The notes under the pieces are model-generated. The model was not told where the DNA came from and searched no databases. It saw only the letters and a list, made by a program, of their open reading frames with translations. The translations under genes were made by a program, and so were the position numbers. From NCBI GenBank assembly GCA_022821495.1, contig JAJEDN010000016.1, positions 38,781 through 102,780 of the forward strand: a stretch of DNA of 64,000 nucleotides, written 5' to 3'. Below, in pieces: positions 41,375-49,590 of this stretch; position 1 is the stretch's first letter; each line of letters opens with the position of its first letter. Origin of the DNA: Candidatus Poribacteria bacterium. GTDB taxonomy: Bacteria; Poribacteria; WGA-4E; WGA-3G.

Positions 41375-43279
41375 ATGATGAAAAAAATTTACGTGCCAGT
41401 TGATAATTCGGACTACTCCGATGCAAGTATCGCTTTAGCGGTCGAATTCGCAAAGAAATTCGGTTCGCAGTTAGTGGGTTCACACGTTTACGCCGCAAAA
41501 ATGCACGATGTCCGCTTCAAGCAGATGGAATACACCCTCCCCGAAGAGTATCAAGACGAGGTCGAGCTTGAAAAGCAACGCCGCATCCACGATACGCTCA
41601 TTACGATGGGGCTACAACTGATCTCCGATTCCTATCTTGAGGTGATGCAACAGAAGTGCACTGAATTTAACATCCCATTTGAACCCAAAATGCCGGAAGG
41701 CAAGCACTACATAAAACTCGTTGAAGACATTCAGGAAAGCGATTACGACCTCGTCATTATGGGCGCACTCGGCATGGGAGCAGTTAAAGATAGCCTTATC
41801 GGTGGTGTCACTGAACGCGTCGTCCGACGGATTAATACCGATACCCTCGTTGTCCGAGACCTTGAACCCATTGAAGCACATAATGGAAATATCCTCGTCG
41901 GAATTGATGGTAGCCCTGAATCCTTCTCAGGTTTGAAAACCGCGATACACCTCGGACAAAAGCTCAATAGACAGGTCGAAGCCGTTGGTGTCTATGACCC
42001 GTATCTGCATTACATCGTCTTCAATTCAGTTGTGAATGTGCTAACCGAACGCGCCGCAAGGACTTTCAGATTTAAAGAGCAAGAACAACTCCATGAAGAA
42101 GTTATTGACACTGGGTTGGCAAAGATTTATCAGTCACACTTGGAGGTTGCCCGCTCAATTGCAAAAGAGGAACACGACTACGCCCTAAAAATTACGCTAC
42201 TCGACGGAAAAGCATACGAAAAAATTCTACAATATGCCCGAAAAACAAATCCATGGCTCCTCGTTTTAGGCAGAATCGGTGTCCACAGTGAACAGGAAAT
42301 GGACATCGGAAGCACTGCCGAGAATCTGTTACGTCTTGCCCCTTGCAATGTTCTTTTATCCAGTCAACGCTATTTCCCGCAAATAGATGTCAAAGCAGAA
42401 GAGACGCTCGTCTGGACCCAGGAAGCGTTAGATCGAATGGAAAAAGCCCCACCCTTAGTACGGGGTATCGCGAAAACAGCCGTGCATCGGTTCGCCATAG
42501 AACGCGGTCATTCTGTTATTACCGAGAGTGTCATTGATATGGCGATGGATGCGATTATGCCACAACGTGCCTCTGAAAAGTTGACCCGTGTTGCAAAAGA
42601 AGTCGCTGAACAAAAAATCTTGGAATCAGATGCAGTTCAGACCTATATTTGTGGTGAATGTGGCTACGCGGCGCACAACCAGCAACCCGTTCAGTGTCCC
42701 GTCTGTAGTTCACCACCAGAGCGTTTTCAGATAGTGGATAAGGGGTCTCTGGAAAACATTGCTGTGGATGAGGGCGGTACTGCCGAGGAAGAGACCTTTG
42801 ACGGTGTACGGCTCCAGTGGTCGGAACAAGCGAAAAAGGCACTTCGCACGGTGCCGCGCGGCTATATGCGTAGAAACGTCAAAGCGCGCATCGAAAAATC
42901 CGCACGTTCCCAAAAAATTGGTACCATTACCAATGCCTTCGCGACCGAGATTATTAACGACAGTATGGGAGAAGCGGCAGCCGTCCGTGAGGATGCCCCT
43001 GAACTCAGAGCCATGCAAGCGCAAACATCCGATGTTCAAAGTACAGAAGGTGTTCAAGGTTTTGAGAGTCCAGTGCAATGGACAGAGGAAGCGATTGAGC
43101 GTTTGAACTTAGTGCCTGCTGGGTTTATGCGAAATATCACGCAGACTCGGATTGAACAGCGCGCGCAAGAGAACAACATTGAAGAGGTTACGCTCGATTT
43201 CGCAGCACGCGTCATTGAGGACGGTAGAAGCCTCGCCAACGAAGTCCTCGGGCAGTATTACCAACAGCCTCAGGATTGA
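41375..43279 (+). CDS. Universal stress protein tandem fused to PCP_red and rubredoxin-like domains
   Basis: A 634-residue cytoplasmic multidomain protein. Residues 1-160 and about 170-335 are two universal stress protein domains (KKIYVPVDNSDYSDASIALA; ILVGIDGSPESFSGL), the second with an LGRIGVHSEQEMDIGSTAEN nucleotide-binding-like loop. PCP_red-type three-helix domains lie near 344-395 (WTQEALDRMEKAPPLVRGIA), 479-530 and 566-620. A rubredoxin-like knuckle with CGECGY and CPVCSS lies near 423-445. The start at ATG 41375 is set by the leader element. It closes the respiratory cluster and may sense or bind nucleotide and metal, but no function is proven. Confidence 0.88.
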   Translation: MMKKIYVPVDNSDYSDASIALAVEFAKKFGSQLVGSHVYAAKMHDVRFKQMEYTLPEEYQDEVELEKQRRIHDTLITMGLQLISDSYLEVMQQKCTEFNIPFEPKMPEGKHYIKLVEDIQESDYDLVIMGALGMGAVKDSLIGGVTERVVRRINTDTLVVRDLEPIEAHNGNILVGIDGSPESFSGLKTAIHLGQKLNRQVEAVGVYDPYLHYIVFNSVVNVLTERAARTFRFKEQEQLHEEVIDTGLAKIYQSHLEVARSIAKEEHDYALKITLLDGKAYEKILQYARKTNPWLLVLGRIGVHSEQEMDIGSTAENLLRLAPCNVLLSSQRYFPQIDVKAEETLVWTQEALDRMEKAPPLVRGIAKTAVHRFAIERGHSVITESVIDMAMDAIMPQRASEKLTRVAKEVAEQKILESDAVQTYICGECGYAAHNQQPVQCPVCSSPPERFQIVDKGSLENIAVDEGGTAEEETFDGVRLQWSEQAKKALRTVPRGYMRRNVKARIEKSARSQKIGTITNAFATEIINDSMGEAAAVREDAPELRAMQAQTSDVQSTEGVQGFESPVQWTEEAIERLNLVPAGFMRNITQTRIEQRAQENNIEEVTLDFAARVIEDGRSLANEVLGQYYQQPQD

Positions 43280-43285
43280 CATCCG

Positions 43286-43312
43286 CTCCATCCTAAAGCA
43301 TGGAGATTTTTT
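43286..43312 (+). terminator. Intrinsic terminator ending the respiratory cluster
   Basis: CTCCAT (43286-43291) and ATGGAG (43300-43305) form a 6-bp stem with an 8-nt loop, followed by ATTTTTT. It starts seven bases after the USP gene stop. Confidence 0.65.
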
Positions 43313-43333
43313 CTTCCGTATCTCATAGTGGTG

Positions 43334-43476
43334 CAGGGTTATTTAGTTCTCAGTTTTTTCGTCCAATTTTCGACCCCCCAGGCCCCGCAGGTGCGGTTTG
43401 GAACCGCACCGGACTTGAAAAAGAAGATTCAAAAATTTAGAAAATCCGATAATTTATCTAAAACTAAATAGCCCTG
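43334..43476. mobile_element. 143-bp MITE with target duplication
   Basis: Terminal inverted repeats CAGGGTTATTTAGTT (43334-43348) and AACTAAATAGCCCTG (43462-43476) match at 14 of 15 positions. The element is flanked by a perfect 10-bp direct repeat CATAGTGGTG (43324-43333 and 43477-43486), as expected for a target site duplication. The interior is non-coding and holds a GGTGCGG/CCGCACC hairpin at 43390-43410. Confidence 0.8.
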
Positions 43477-43575
43477 CATAGTGGTGGACAAAAGTTGCAG
43501 AAGTTTGTAAGATGTAGTTAATGCCATTCTATTATGGGTAACTTTTGTTGATTGATACATCTTTAGGAGATTTGC

Positions 43576-44558
43576 ATGGGATCCCAAGATTCTCGCATTG
43601 AAACAGTTGAATCTACGACGGATATTTTCAACGCTACACGTCAGATTGAGATTTCAGACACATATTCCTCAAATGTGGATGCTGTTCTCTTTGATGGAGA
43701 TTGTTGCGACCTGCTAAAGGATATTCCATCAAATTCGGTGGATTTGGTCATCACATCTCCGCCATACAACATAGGGAAAAAATACGAAAAAAAACGTCCT
43801 TAACGTCATATCTAAAAGATATGGAGCCCGTAATTGCGGAATTGGTTCGGGTAATCGCTGGTACTGGAAGTCTCTGTTGGCAAGTCGGAAATTACGTCCA
43901 AAAGGGTGAAGTCTTTCCCCTTGATATCTACTTTTATGAAATTTTCAAACGTTTGGGCTTAAAATTGCGGAATCGGATTATCTGGCGGTTTAATCATGGT
44001 TTACACTGCACAAAGCGGTTTTCAGGTAGATATGAAACGATTTTGTGGTTTACGAAGGGTGATGAATATGTTTTCAATCTTGACCCAGTGCGTGTTCCCG
44101 CAAAATATCCCGGCAAGCGACATTTCAAAGGTCCGAAAAAGGGGCAACTTTCAGGAAACCCACTTGGCAAAAACCCGTCTGATATTTGGGATGTCGTCAA
44201 ACAGGATTGGGAAGATGAAGTTTGGGATATTCCGAATGTGAAAGCGAACCATCCAGAGAAAACCGAACATCCGTGTCAATTCCCTATTGAATTAGTCCAG
44301 CGATGCGTCTTAGCACTCACGGAGCCTGAAGGGATTGTTTTAGACCCTTATGGCGGCGTTGGATCGACGGTCATTGGTGCCTTACAGCATAATCGAAAAG
44401 CAATTGCTGCTGAACAAGATTCTACTTATATGGCTATTACCCGTGAGAGGATACAGAAGTTCGCACAGGGCACATTGCCGCTCCGCCCCTTAGGAAAACC
44501 CATTCATAAGCCGACGGGAAAAGAACGTGTTGCACAGCTGCCTTTAGAGTGGAAATAA
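43576..44558 (+). CDS. Type II DNA methyltransferase (N4-C/N6-A class), frameshifted at an A8 tract
   Basis: The protein modifies the site protected from the adjacent endonuclease. The first frame (43576 on) encodes a start with AGGAG upstream and the catalytic motif TSPPYNIGKKYEKK, then stops at 43801. The rest continues in the -1 frame from about 43794: TSLTSYLKDMEPVIAELVRV, ICW-like LCWQVGNYV, and the SAM motif LDPYGGVGSTVIGA near the end. Motif order IV then I is the beta class. The junction is a run of eight A (43787-43794), where -1 slippage would restore a protein of about 327 residues. It may be phase-variable, programmed, decayed, or a sequencing error. Confidence 0.85.
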
Positions 44559-44578
44559 ATGGTGGAGATAGGACAACC

Positions 44579-45142
44579 ATGATTATTGCTGCAGAGTATT
44601 CATTCAATGATGGGGATTCCATTCGACGGACGCACCCTTACTTGTTACAAGAGATTGAGGATATTATTGCTGCTGTTGATGCTGCGCACCATAAAATTAA
44701 AGAGAGTAAAGAGATCACGATGTCGGGCAAAATGTTGTATAGTCCGGCTAACCTTAATCGCGCTTTTGCTCAGAGTTTTGGATCCAAGGGATGGCAGAAA
44801 AAACGTATAACATGCCACTATTCGACAGACTACTACCGCCCTGGATATTCACCGAAGCAAATGCGTCCTGCATACCGAGAAATAGACTTTCTAAAAGAAC
44901 GCCTTGGGATAGAGGTCCAGTTTGGAAAGTATGCATTTATGGTCTACAATGTGTGTGCCAAAATGACTATTTTTCGCAACTTAGGCTATATTGACGCGGG
45001 AATTGAGATTGTCCCTGTCAAATCTTTTGCTGGTGATATGTCTACCCGAGTCTCATATTTTGAACAGTTTGTGTGGGATTTAGAAAAACGTGGTGTTGCT
45101 GATATTGATATTCCTGTCCTGATTCTTGGTATTGATGTGTAG
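44579..45142 (+). CDS. Type II restriction endonuclease, BglII/BstYI family
   Basis: A 187-residue restriction enzyme. The active-site segment AYREIDFLKERLGIEVQFGKY contains Asp, then Glu nine residues later and Gln two after that, the spacing of the BglII catalytic triad (Asp84, Glu93, Gln95). The following FMVYNVCAKMTIF, NLGYIDAGIEIVPVKSF and SYFEQFVWDLEKRGVADIDI are typical of the BglII/BstYI group. Target is likely a GATC-centred hexamer such as RGATCY, by family inference only. ATG 44579, with GGAG upstream and 20 bp after the methyltransferase stop, is preferred over 44549. Confidence 0.93.
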   Translation: MIIAAEYSFNDGDSIRRTHPYLLQEIEDIIAAVDAAHHKIKESKEITMSGKMLYSPANLNRAFAQSFGSKGWQKKRITCHYSTDYYRPGYSPKQMRPAYREIDFLKERLGIEVQFGKYAFMVYNVCAKMTIFRNLGYIDAGIEIVPVKSFAGDMSTRVSYFEQFVWDLEKRGVADIDIPVLILGIDV

Positions 45143-45174
45143 ACACAATTATTGTTTAAAACAGAAGGTAAATT

Positions 45175-45603
45175 ATGAGCGATGTCCCAACGGTCACTTT
45201 TCAAATACTCGGTCCAAATGAAGGAGTGGCAGAGGGTTCACACAAAGGTTTATGGTTTAAGGTGCATTCAGATCCCCCACCGGCGAGTAATCTTCTCGTT
45301 GGCGTGAAGGTGTGCGCATCTAACGGAGAGGTTCAACAGTCTGGCACTGTCATGATCCTGAAACATGAGAGCCATTCTGCCGATTTTTTTTACAAGACAG
45401 TCGAAGGTAAGCTCGATGTATGGATAGAAATTGAGCCGTTTGATTCGCTCGCCAAATTAGAGTTCCCTGTTTTCACAAACGAAGGGTATGTTATGGAAGC
45501 AGGGTGTGAATTTCTGGCGTATAGCGTTGGTGGTTTGTCGAAAATAGTACCTTACCAGTGGAAGGGACCGGATCGCGGCTTATGGACAGACGAAAAACGT
45601 TGA
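45175..45603 (+). CDS. Unrecognised 142-residue beta-rich protein after the R-M genes
   Basis: No signal peptide or membrane helix. The pattern of alternating hydrophobic residues (VTFQILGPNEGVAEGSHKGL, LVGVKVCASNGEV) suggests a beta-sandwich somewhat like Calx-beta domains. It lies 32 bp after the endonuclease gene with AAGGTAAATT-type spacing and probably belongs to the same transcript. Function unknown; association with the restriction system could be accidental. Confidence 0.65.
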   Translation: MSDVPTVTFQILGPNEGVAEGSHKGLWFKVHSDPPPASNLLVGVKVCASNGEVQQSGTVMILKHESHSADFFYKTVEGKLDVWIEIEPFDSLAKLEFPVFTNEGYVMEAGCEFLAYSVGGLSKIVPYQWKGPDRGLWTDEKR

Positions 45604-45658
45604 AACTTGTCGCAGGCACAGAATTGTAGCAAGGTGCACTGAAAAGTGGAGGTTCATT

Positions 45659-46933
45659 ATGCAAAAGCATACTTTGAAAAATGCGTTGACATTCTTACTT
45701 CTGGGATTTATCCTAACCGCTAACAGCTTCGCCGATAATTGGCAACAGTGGCGCGGAATGCACAACGATGGCATCAGCGAAGAAACCGAAGTACCCATTC
45801 AATGGAGTCAAACCGAAAATATCAAATGGCGGTTGCCCCTTCCGGGTGAAGCCGCATCCACGCCTGTCATTTGGGAAGATAAGATTTTCCTCACCTCGGC
45901 TGAAGGCGACACACTTGTTCTGATGTGTATCAGCACCGATGGTGAAGAACTCTGGAAACGGACTTTAGGACATGGGAACCGAAGCGTCCGCGGCGGCGAA
46001 GGCAATTCTGCCGCACCCTCTCCGGTAACCGATGGCGAACACGTCTGGGCATTCCTCGGAACCGGCGATCTCGCCTGCTATGATTTTGCTGGGAATCAGG
46101 TCTGGCACACCAATCTCGCTGACCGGTACGGCAAATTTAACCTCTACTTCGTCATGTCAACCACCCCGCTCCTTGACAAGGATCGACTCTACTTCCAACT
46201 CATACACAGCAACGCATGGGTCGTTCTCGCACTTGACAAAATGACAGGGCGAGAGATATGGATGCATAAACGCGATAGCGATGCAACCGAAGAGTGTGAA
46301 CAAGCCTATACTTCTCCTATTATCTACCGTGATGCCGAACGCGAATATCTTGTTGTCCACGGAGCAGACTATGTTACCGCACACAGCTTGGAAGACGGCG
46401 GCGAGATCTGGCGATGCGGCGGCTTAAATCCAAAAGAAAGCTATAACTATTCCCTCAGGTTCGTCGCTTCTCCCGTTGCGACAGAAGGGCTTATTGTCGT
46501 TCCTTCGGCGAAAAACGGGCCCGTTTTGGGCATTGATCCCGCTGCGGCAAAAGGTGATATAACGGATAGCAACTGGCAACTTTGGAAACTTCGACAAGGC
46601 ACACCGGATGTCCCCTCCCCGCTTATTCACGACGGCTTGGTTTATCTCTGTCGGGAAAATGGCGACCTGATATGTTTTGATGCCAAAACTGGGGAGCAGT
46701 TCTATCGAGAACGCACACATCGGCACCGACATCGCGCCTCACCTATCTATGCGAATGGACATATCTATCTGACATCTCGTGATGGTATTGTCAATGTTGT
46801 GAAAACCGGACGTAAATTTGAAATCGTCGCCACTAACGCCATAGGTGAAGTCATCGCTGCGTCTCCTGCTATCGCAAACGGTACGCTCTATCTCCGTAGT
46901 TATCAAGCACTCTACGCTATTGGTGGCGAGTAA
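45659..46933 (+). CDS. Secreted PQQ-like beta-propeller repeat protein
   Basis: A 424-residue protein with a signal peptide (cleavage near SFA-D). It begins WQQWRGMHNDGISEETEVPI, a start common to planctomycete-type PQQ-propeller proteins, and has successive outer-strand motifs (TPVIWEDKIFLTSAEGD, GREIWMHKR, LICFDAKTGEQFY, YANGHIYLTSRDG). Quinoprotein catalytic residues are not evident, so it is probably a non-enzymatic propeller. GTGGAGG precedes the ATG. It overlaps mrp by one base. Confidence 0.9.
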   Translation: MQKHTLKNALTFLLLGFILTANSFADNWQQWRGMHNDGISEETEVPIQWSQTENIKWRLPLPGEAASTPVIWEDKIFLTSAEGDTLVLMCISTDGEELWKRTLGHGNRSVRGGEGNSAAPSPVTDGEHVWAFLGTGDLACYDFAGNQVWHTNLADRYGKFNLYFVMSTTPLLDKDRLYFQLIHSNAWVVLALDKMTGREIWMHKRDSDATEECEQAYTSPIIYRDAEREYLVVHGADYVTAHSLEDGGEIWRCGGLNPKESYNYSLRFVASPVATEGLIVVPSAKNGPVLGIDPAAAKGDITDSNWQLWKLRQGTPDVPSPLIHDGLVYLCRENGDLICFDAKTGEQFYRERTHRHRHRASPIYANGHIYLTSRDGIVNVVKTGRKFEIVATNAIGEVIAASPAIANGTLYLRSYQALYAIGGE

Positions 46934-47820
46934 TGAAAACGTATAACGAGTTGCCGAGCGATGCCGGTTCCAACATTATCGGACAAGTCACAGCGCAGGC
47001 AAACCGACTCCAACAGCGACTCACTTCAGTAAAACACACCGTAGCCGTTATGAGCGGAAAAGGCGGGGTCGGCAAGAGTGCTCTCACTGCGAATCTCGCT
47101 GCTGCGCTCACGCTAAACGGCAACGCCGTCGGAGTCGTTGACGCTGATATTAATGGACCGACGCTTGCAAAAATGATGGGTGTCCGCGACGCAACACTGG
47201 AATACACGTCTATAGGTGTCAAACCTGCGATTACCGCACTCGGTACGAAGCTGATCTCCATGGATCTGCTCTTGGCTGAAGACGAGGCACCCGTGCTCTG
47301 GAATGCACATTCACAAAAAGATGCATTCACATGGCGTGCCACGATGGAGGTAGGCGCGCTCCGAGAGTTCATCGCCGATACCGAATGGGGTGAGTTGGAT
47401 TATCTGCTACTGGATCTGCCACCGGGAACGGATCGACTCCCAAATGTGGCAGAGCTAATCCCTAATCTCGGCGGTGTCGTCGTTGTGACAATCCCCTCTG
47501 AAGTCTCGCAATTAATCGTGAAAAAATCGGTGACCATGGCGAGACACATCTTAAAGGTCCCAATCATCGGTGTTGTCGAAAACATGGCTTTCTATGTATG
47601 TCAGCACTGCGGCGAGGAAGAACCGCTCTTTTCCGCAGACGAAACGCTTGATAAGACACTCCAGCAGTTGATGCTCGGCAGTATCCCTTTTGACCCACAA
47701 CTCTCGCGCGCCAACGACACTGGCACCCCTTATGTTGACAAATACCCTGATGCTCCCGCGAGTCGAGTACTCGTCCAAGTAGGTAAAAAAATACAAGACT
47801 TTTTTATCAGCACCGTTTAA
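46933..47820 (+). CDS. mrp: Mrp/NBP35-type iron-sulfur carrier ATPase
   Basis: Mrp (ApbC) proteins bind ATP and transfer Fe-S clusters. The deviant P-loop SGKGGVGKSALTANLAAAL is near residue 41, GVVDADINGPTLAKMMG near residue 71, and the switch motif LLDLPPGTDRLPN near residue 159. A CxxC (YVCQHCGEEE) near residue 219 is the likely cluster site. It starts on the last base of the propeller stop (TAATG). The next gene is a CxxC/PCP_red protein, so the set may handle metal cofactors. Confidence 0.94.
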   Translation: MKTYNELPSDAGSNIIGQVTAQANRLQQRLTSVKHTVAVMSGKGGVGKSALTANLAAALTLNGNAVGVVDADINGPTLAKMMGVRDATLEYTSIGVKPAITALGTKLISMDLLLAEDEAPVLWNAHSQKDAFTWRATMEVGALREFIADTEWGELDYLLLDLPPGTDRLPNVAELIPNLGGVVVVTIPSEVSQLIVKKSVTMARHILKVPIIGVVENMAFYVCQHCGEEEPLFSADETLDKTLQQLMLGSIPFDPQLSRANDTGTPYVDKYPDAPASRVLVQVGKKIQDFFISTV

Positions 47821-47828
47821 AGGAGCGT

Positions 47829-47938
47829 GTAGCCTGAAACGAAGTGGAAAGGTTTTTGATAGGGTGTTTCTTCAGATTTACGGAGAGAGATTTTCAAGTT
47901 CTGATCCACCTGCCCGAACCGCAAGGAAAATTAAAATT
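47829..47938 (+). repeat. RBS-bearing leader element 6
   Basis: TAGCCTGAAACGAAGTGGAA at the 5' end, a shortened TTTTTGATAGGGTGTTTCTT module, and GAACCGCAAGGAAAATTAAA, with AGG 12 bases before ATG 47939. It is the only copy outside the respiratory cluster. Confidence 0.75.
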
Positions 47939-48472
47939 ATGAAGTTCCTATGTACAGATTGCGACACAGCCATGAAGTTTAAAGACGTAACCCGTCCCGA
48001 ACAAGGCTCCGTGACAGCACTTTTTGAATGCCCTGACTGCTTTACGGAGATCGCCATGTACCTCAATCCGTCGGAGACCCAGATGCTGAAATCCTTGGAC
48101 CTTAAACTCGGTGGCACTAACGAAGCAGCACAACCGATGCAGCTCGTACGCTCACAATTGGAGACGGCAAAAGGCGAATCAATACCTGACATGTTTTCGT
48201 CAGAAACAAGCAGTTCAGGAGAAACTGCTGAAGGCGGTAAATGCCCCTTTACTGGCGTTATCTCGGAGGCATTTCAGGAAGACGCAACGCCTACCGAACC
48301 GACCGGTCCTACTTGGACACCGGAGGCACTCGAACGCTTAGAGCGGATCCCGGCTTTCGTCCGTCCGATGGCAAAAATGGGGATTGAAAGCTTCGCCAAA
48401 GACAACGGACACGACGAAATCACAGCCGAAGTCATGGATGCCGCCCGCGGCAACTTTCCCGCACAGTTCTAA
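47939..48472 (+). CDS. PCP_red-domain protein with zinc-ribbon-like N-terminus
   Basis: A 178-residue protein. CTDC near residue 5 and CPDC near residue 32 form a probable metal ribbon. The C-terminal 50 residues (WTPEALERLERIPAFVRPMA followed by KMGIESFAKDNGHDEIT) are a PCP_red three-helix domain, named for the light-independent protochlorophyllide reductase B subunit and widespread outside phototrophs. The same domain occurs three times in the 41375 protein. Function unknown. The start is fixed by the leader element, although the frame is open upstream. Confidence 0.87.
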   Translation: MKFLCTDCDTAMKFKDVTRPEQGSVTALFECPDCFTEIAMYLNPSETQMLKSLDLKLGGTNEAAQPMQLVRSQLETAKGESIPDMFSSETSSSGETAEGGKCPFTGVISEAFQEDATPTEPTGPTWTPEALERLERIPAFVRPMAKMGIESFAKDNGHDEITAEVMDAARGNFPAQF

Positions 48473-48551
48473 AGCCGTGGATTGCGTTCGTAACATCAAT
48501 ACGCTATCTTCGGCAAAGTGAAACAAATGCGGATAAGAAGGAGCTTGCACG

Positions 48552-48974
48552 ATGAACTCTCAAAACACCCGTTGGATACAAAGAGCCGATAGTTTTCGTA
48601 GAGCATTTTCGCGATTGAAACAAGGGGTGGATTTGGCACGACAACGTGAACTGTCAGACTTGGAAGCACAAGGATTGATACAAGGTTTTGAGTATACCCA
48701 TGAATTGGCATGGAATACGCTAAAAGATTTTCTTCTAATGCAAGATTTTAAATTGTACGGTTCAAGAGATACGACCCGAGCTGCTTTTAAAGAGGGATTA
48801 ATTAAAAATGGAGAAGCGTGGATGGAAATGATTCGCCACCGCAATTTAACGACGCATACCTACAACGAAAGTATCGCTAACGAGGTCGTTTCTGCACTTC
48901 TCAATACGTATTTCTCTGAATTTGAAATATTGCTGGCAAAAATAGAGCGTCTGAAACAGGAGCAATCGCTATGA
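48552..48974 (+). CDS. HEPN-type protein (nucleotidyltransferase substrate-binding family)
   Basis: A 140-residue all-helical protein of the HI0074/HEPN family, the toxin or partner of MNT proteins. The Rx4H motif appears in RHRNLTTHTYN near residue 97; in HEPN toxins this motif is part of an RNase site. The gene overlaps the MNT gene by 4 bp. AAGGAGC precedes the ATG. Type VII HEPN/MNT toxin-antitoxin by analogy. Confidence 0.9.
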   Translation: MNSQNTRWIQRADSFRRAFSRLKQGVDLARQRELSDLEAQGLIQGFEYTHELAWNTLKDFLLMQDFKLYGSRDTTRAAFKEGLIKNGEAWMEMIRHRNLTTHTYNESIANEVVSALLNTYFSEFEILLAKIERLKQEQSL

Positions 48975-49285
48975 AATACGGTTTATCAGAGCGCACCCTT
49001 CAAAAGATTCAGGGCGTTTTAAGCCATTATCCCCAAGTTGAAAGCGCAATTTTGTACGGTTCGCGCGCCACAGACACCTACCGAAATGGTTCTGACATTG
49101 ACCTTACGCTTTGTGGTGATGCCTTAACACACAGCGTACTCTCCCGAATTGATACTGAACTCGACGATCTTCTCCTACCCTATACAATTGACTTATCCAT
49201 TTTTCATCAAATTGACAACTCCGATATGGTTGAACAGATTCAACGCATTGGCGTAAACTTTTATGAAAAGGACGGAGAGGGTTAA
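48971..49285 (+). CDS. Minimal nucleotidyltransferase (MNT) antitoxin
   Basis: A 104-residue nucleotidyltransferase. The active-site signature GSRATDTYRNGSDIDLTL near residue 31 gives the GSx10DxD pattern, and DLSIFH near residue 74 supplies the third acidic residue. Such proteins adenylylate HEPN partners and neutralise them. Start codon overlaps the HEPN stop (ATGA). Confidence 0.92.
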   Translation: MKYGLSERTLQKIQGVLSHYPQVESAILYGSRATDTYRNGSDIDLTLCGDALTHSVLSRIDTELDDLLLPYTIDLSIFHQIDNSDMVEQIQRIGVNFYEKDGEG

Positions 49286-49590
49286 CCTCAGGACTCTTTA
49301 CAATAAATCAATCAGACAAGCTCCAAACCCTCCTCAAAGACAGCAACTACCACTTCTACCTCTTCATAGACCTCGAAAATTCAAAATAGCGCTGCGAAGA
49401 AGCATATCACTGTAAAGTTTATTTTGAAGATAGACTTTCGTGAAACCTAATATCGGTACCCATCGTTTATTTATAGCGTTTGGATTCATTTTAATTTAAA
49501 CACCTTAGAGATACCGTACAAACCCGAAAGATAGCCGATACTACTGAGATCGGCTAATTCGCGCTGCGATTCCAGTAAGGGAGTAACATC
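49286..49590 (+). other. 305-bp gap with a possible gene remnant and a stem-loop leader
   Basis: Near 49273-49389 an open frame reads TINQSDKLQTLLKDSNYHFY then LFIDLENSK and a stop; it looks protein-like but has no start and could be the tail of a lost gene. Near 49530-49560 AGCCGAT and ATCGGCT form a perfect 7-bp stem with a 9-nt loop, ahead of the lipoprotein start. No promoter of good quality was seen. Confidence 0.3.

Noticed and set aside
43286..43312. Right end of an IS200/IS605 element
   Set aside because: The stem-loop sequence is reminiscent of such ends, but no tnpA/tnpB sequence or second end is present; a terminator is the simpler reading.
43701..43794. Separate start of the second methyltransferase frame
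   Set aside because: The residues before the A8 tract in this frame are the shadow of the TSPPY frame and have no similarity to methylases.
49500..49590. Cyclic-di-GMP (GEMM) riboswitch before lipoprotein A
   Set aside because: CAAACCCGAAAG is suggestive, but the second conserved block (GACGCAAAGCC) and tetraloop receptor are absent; only a 7-bp stem is real.
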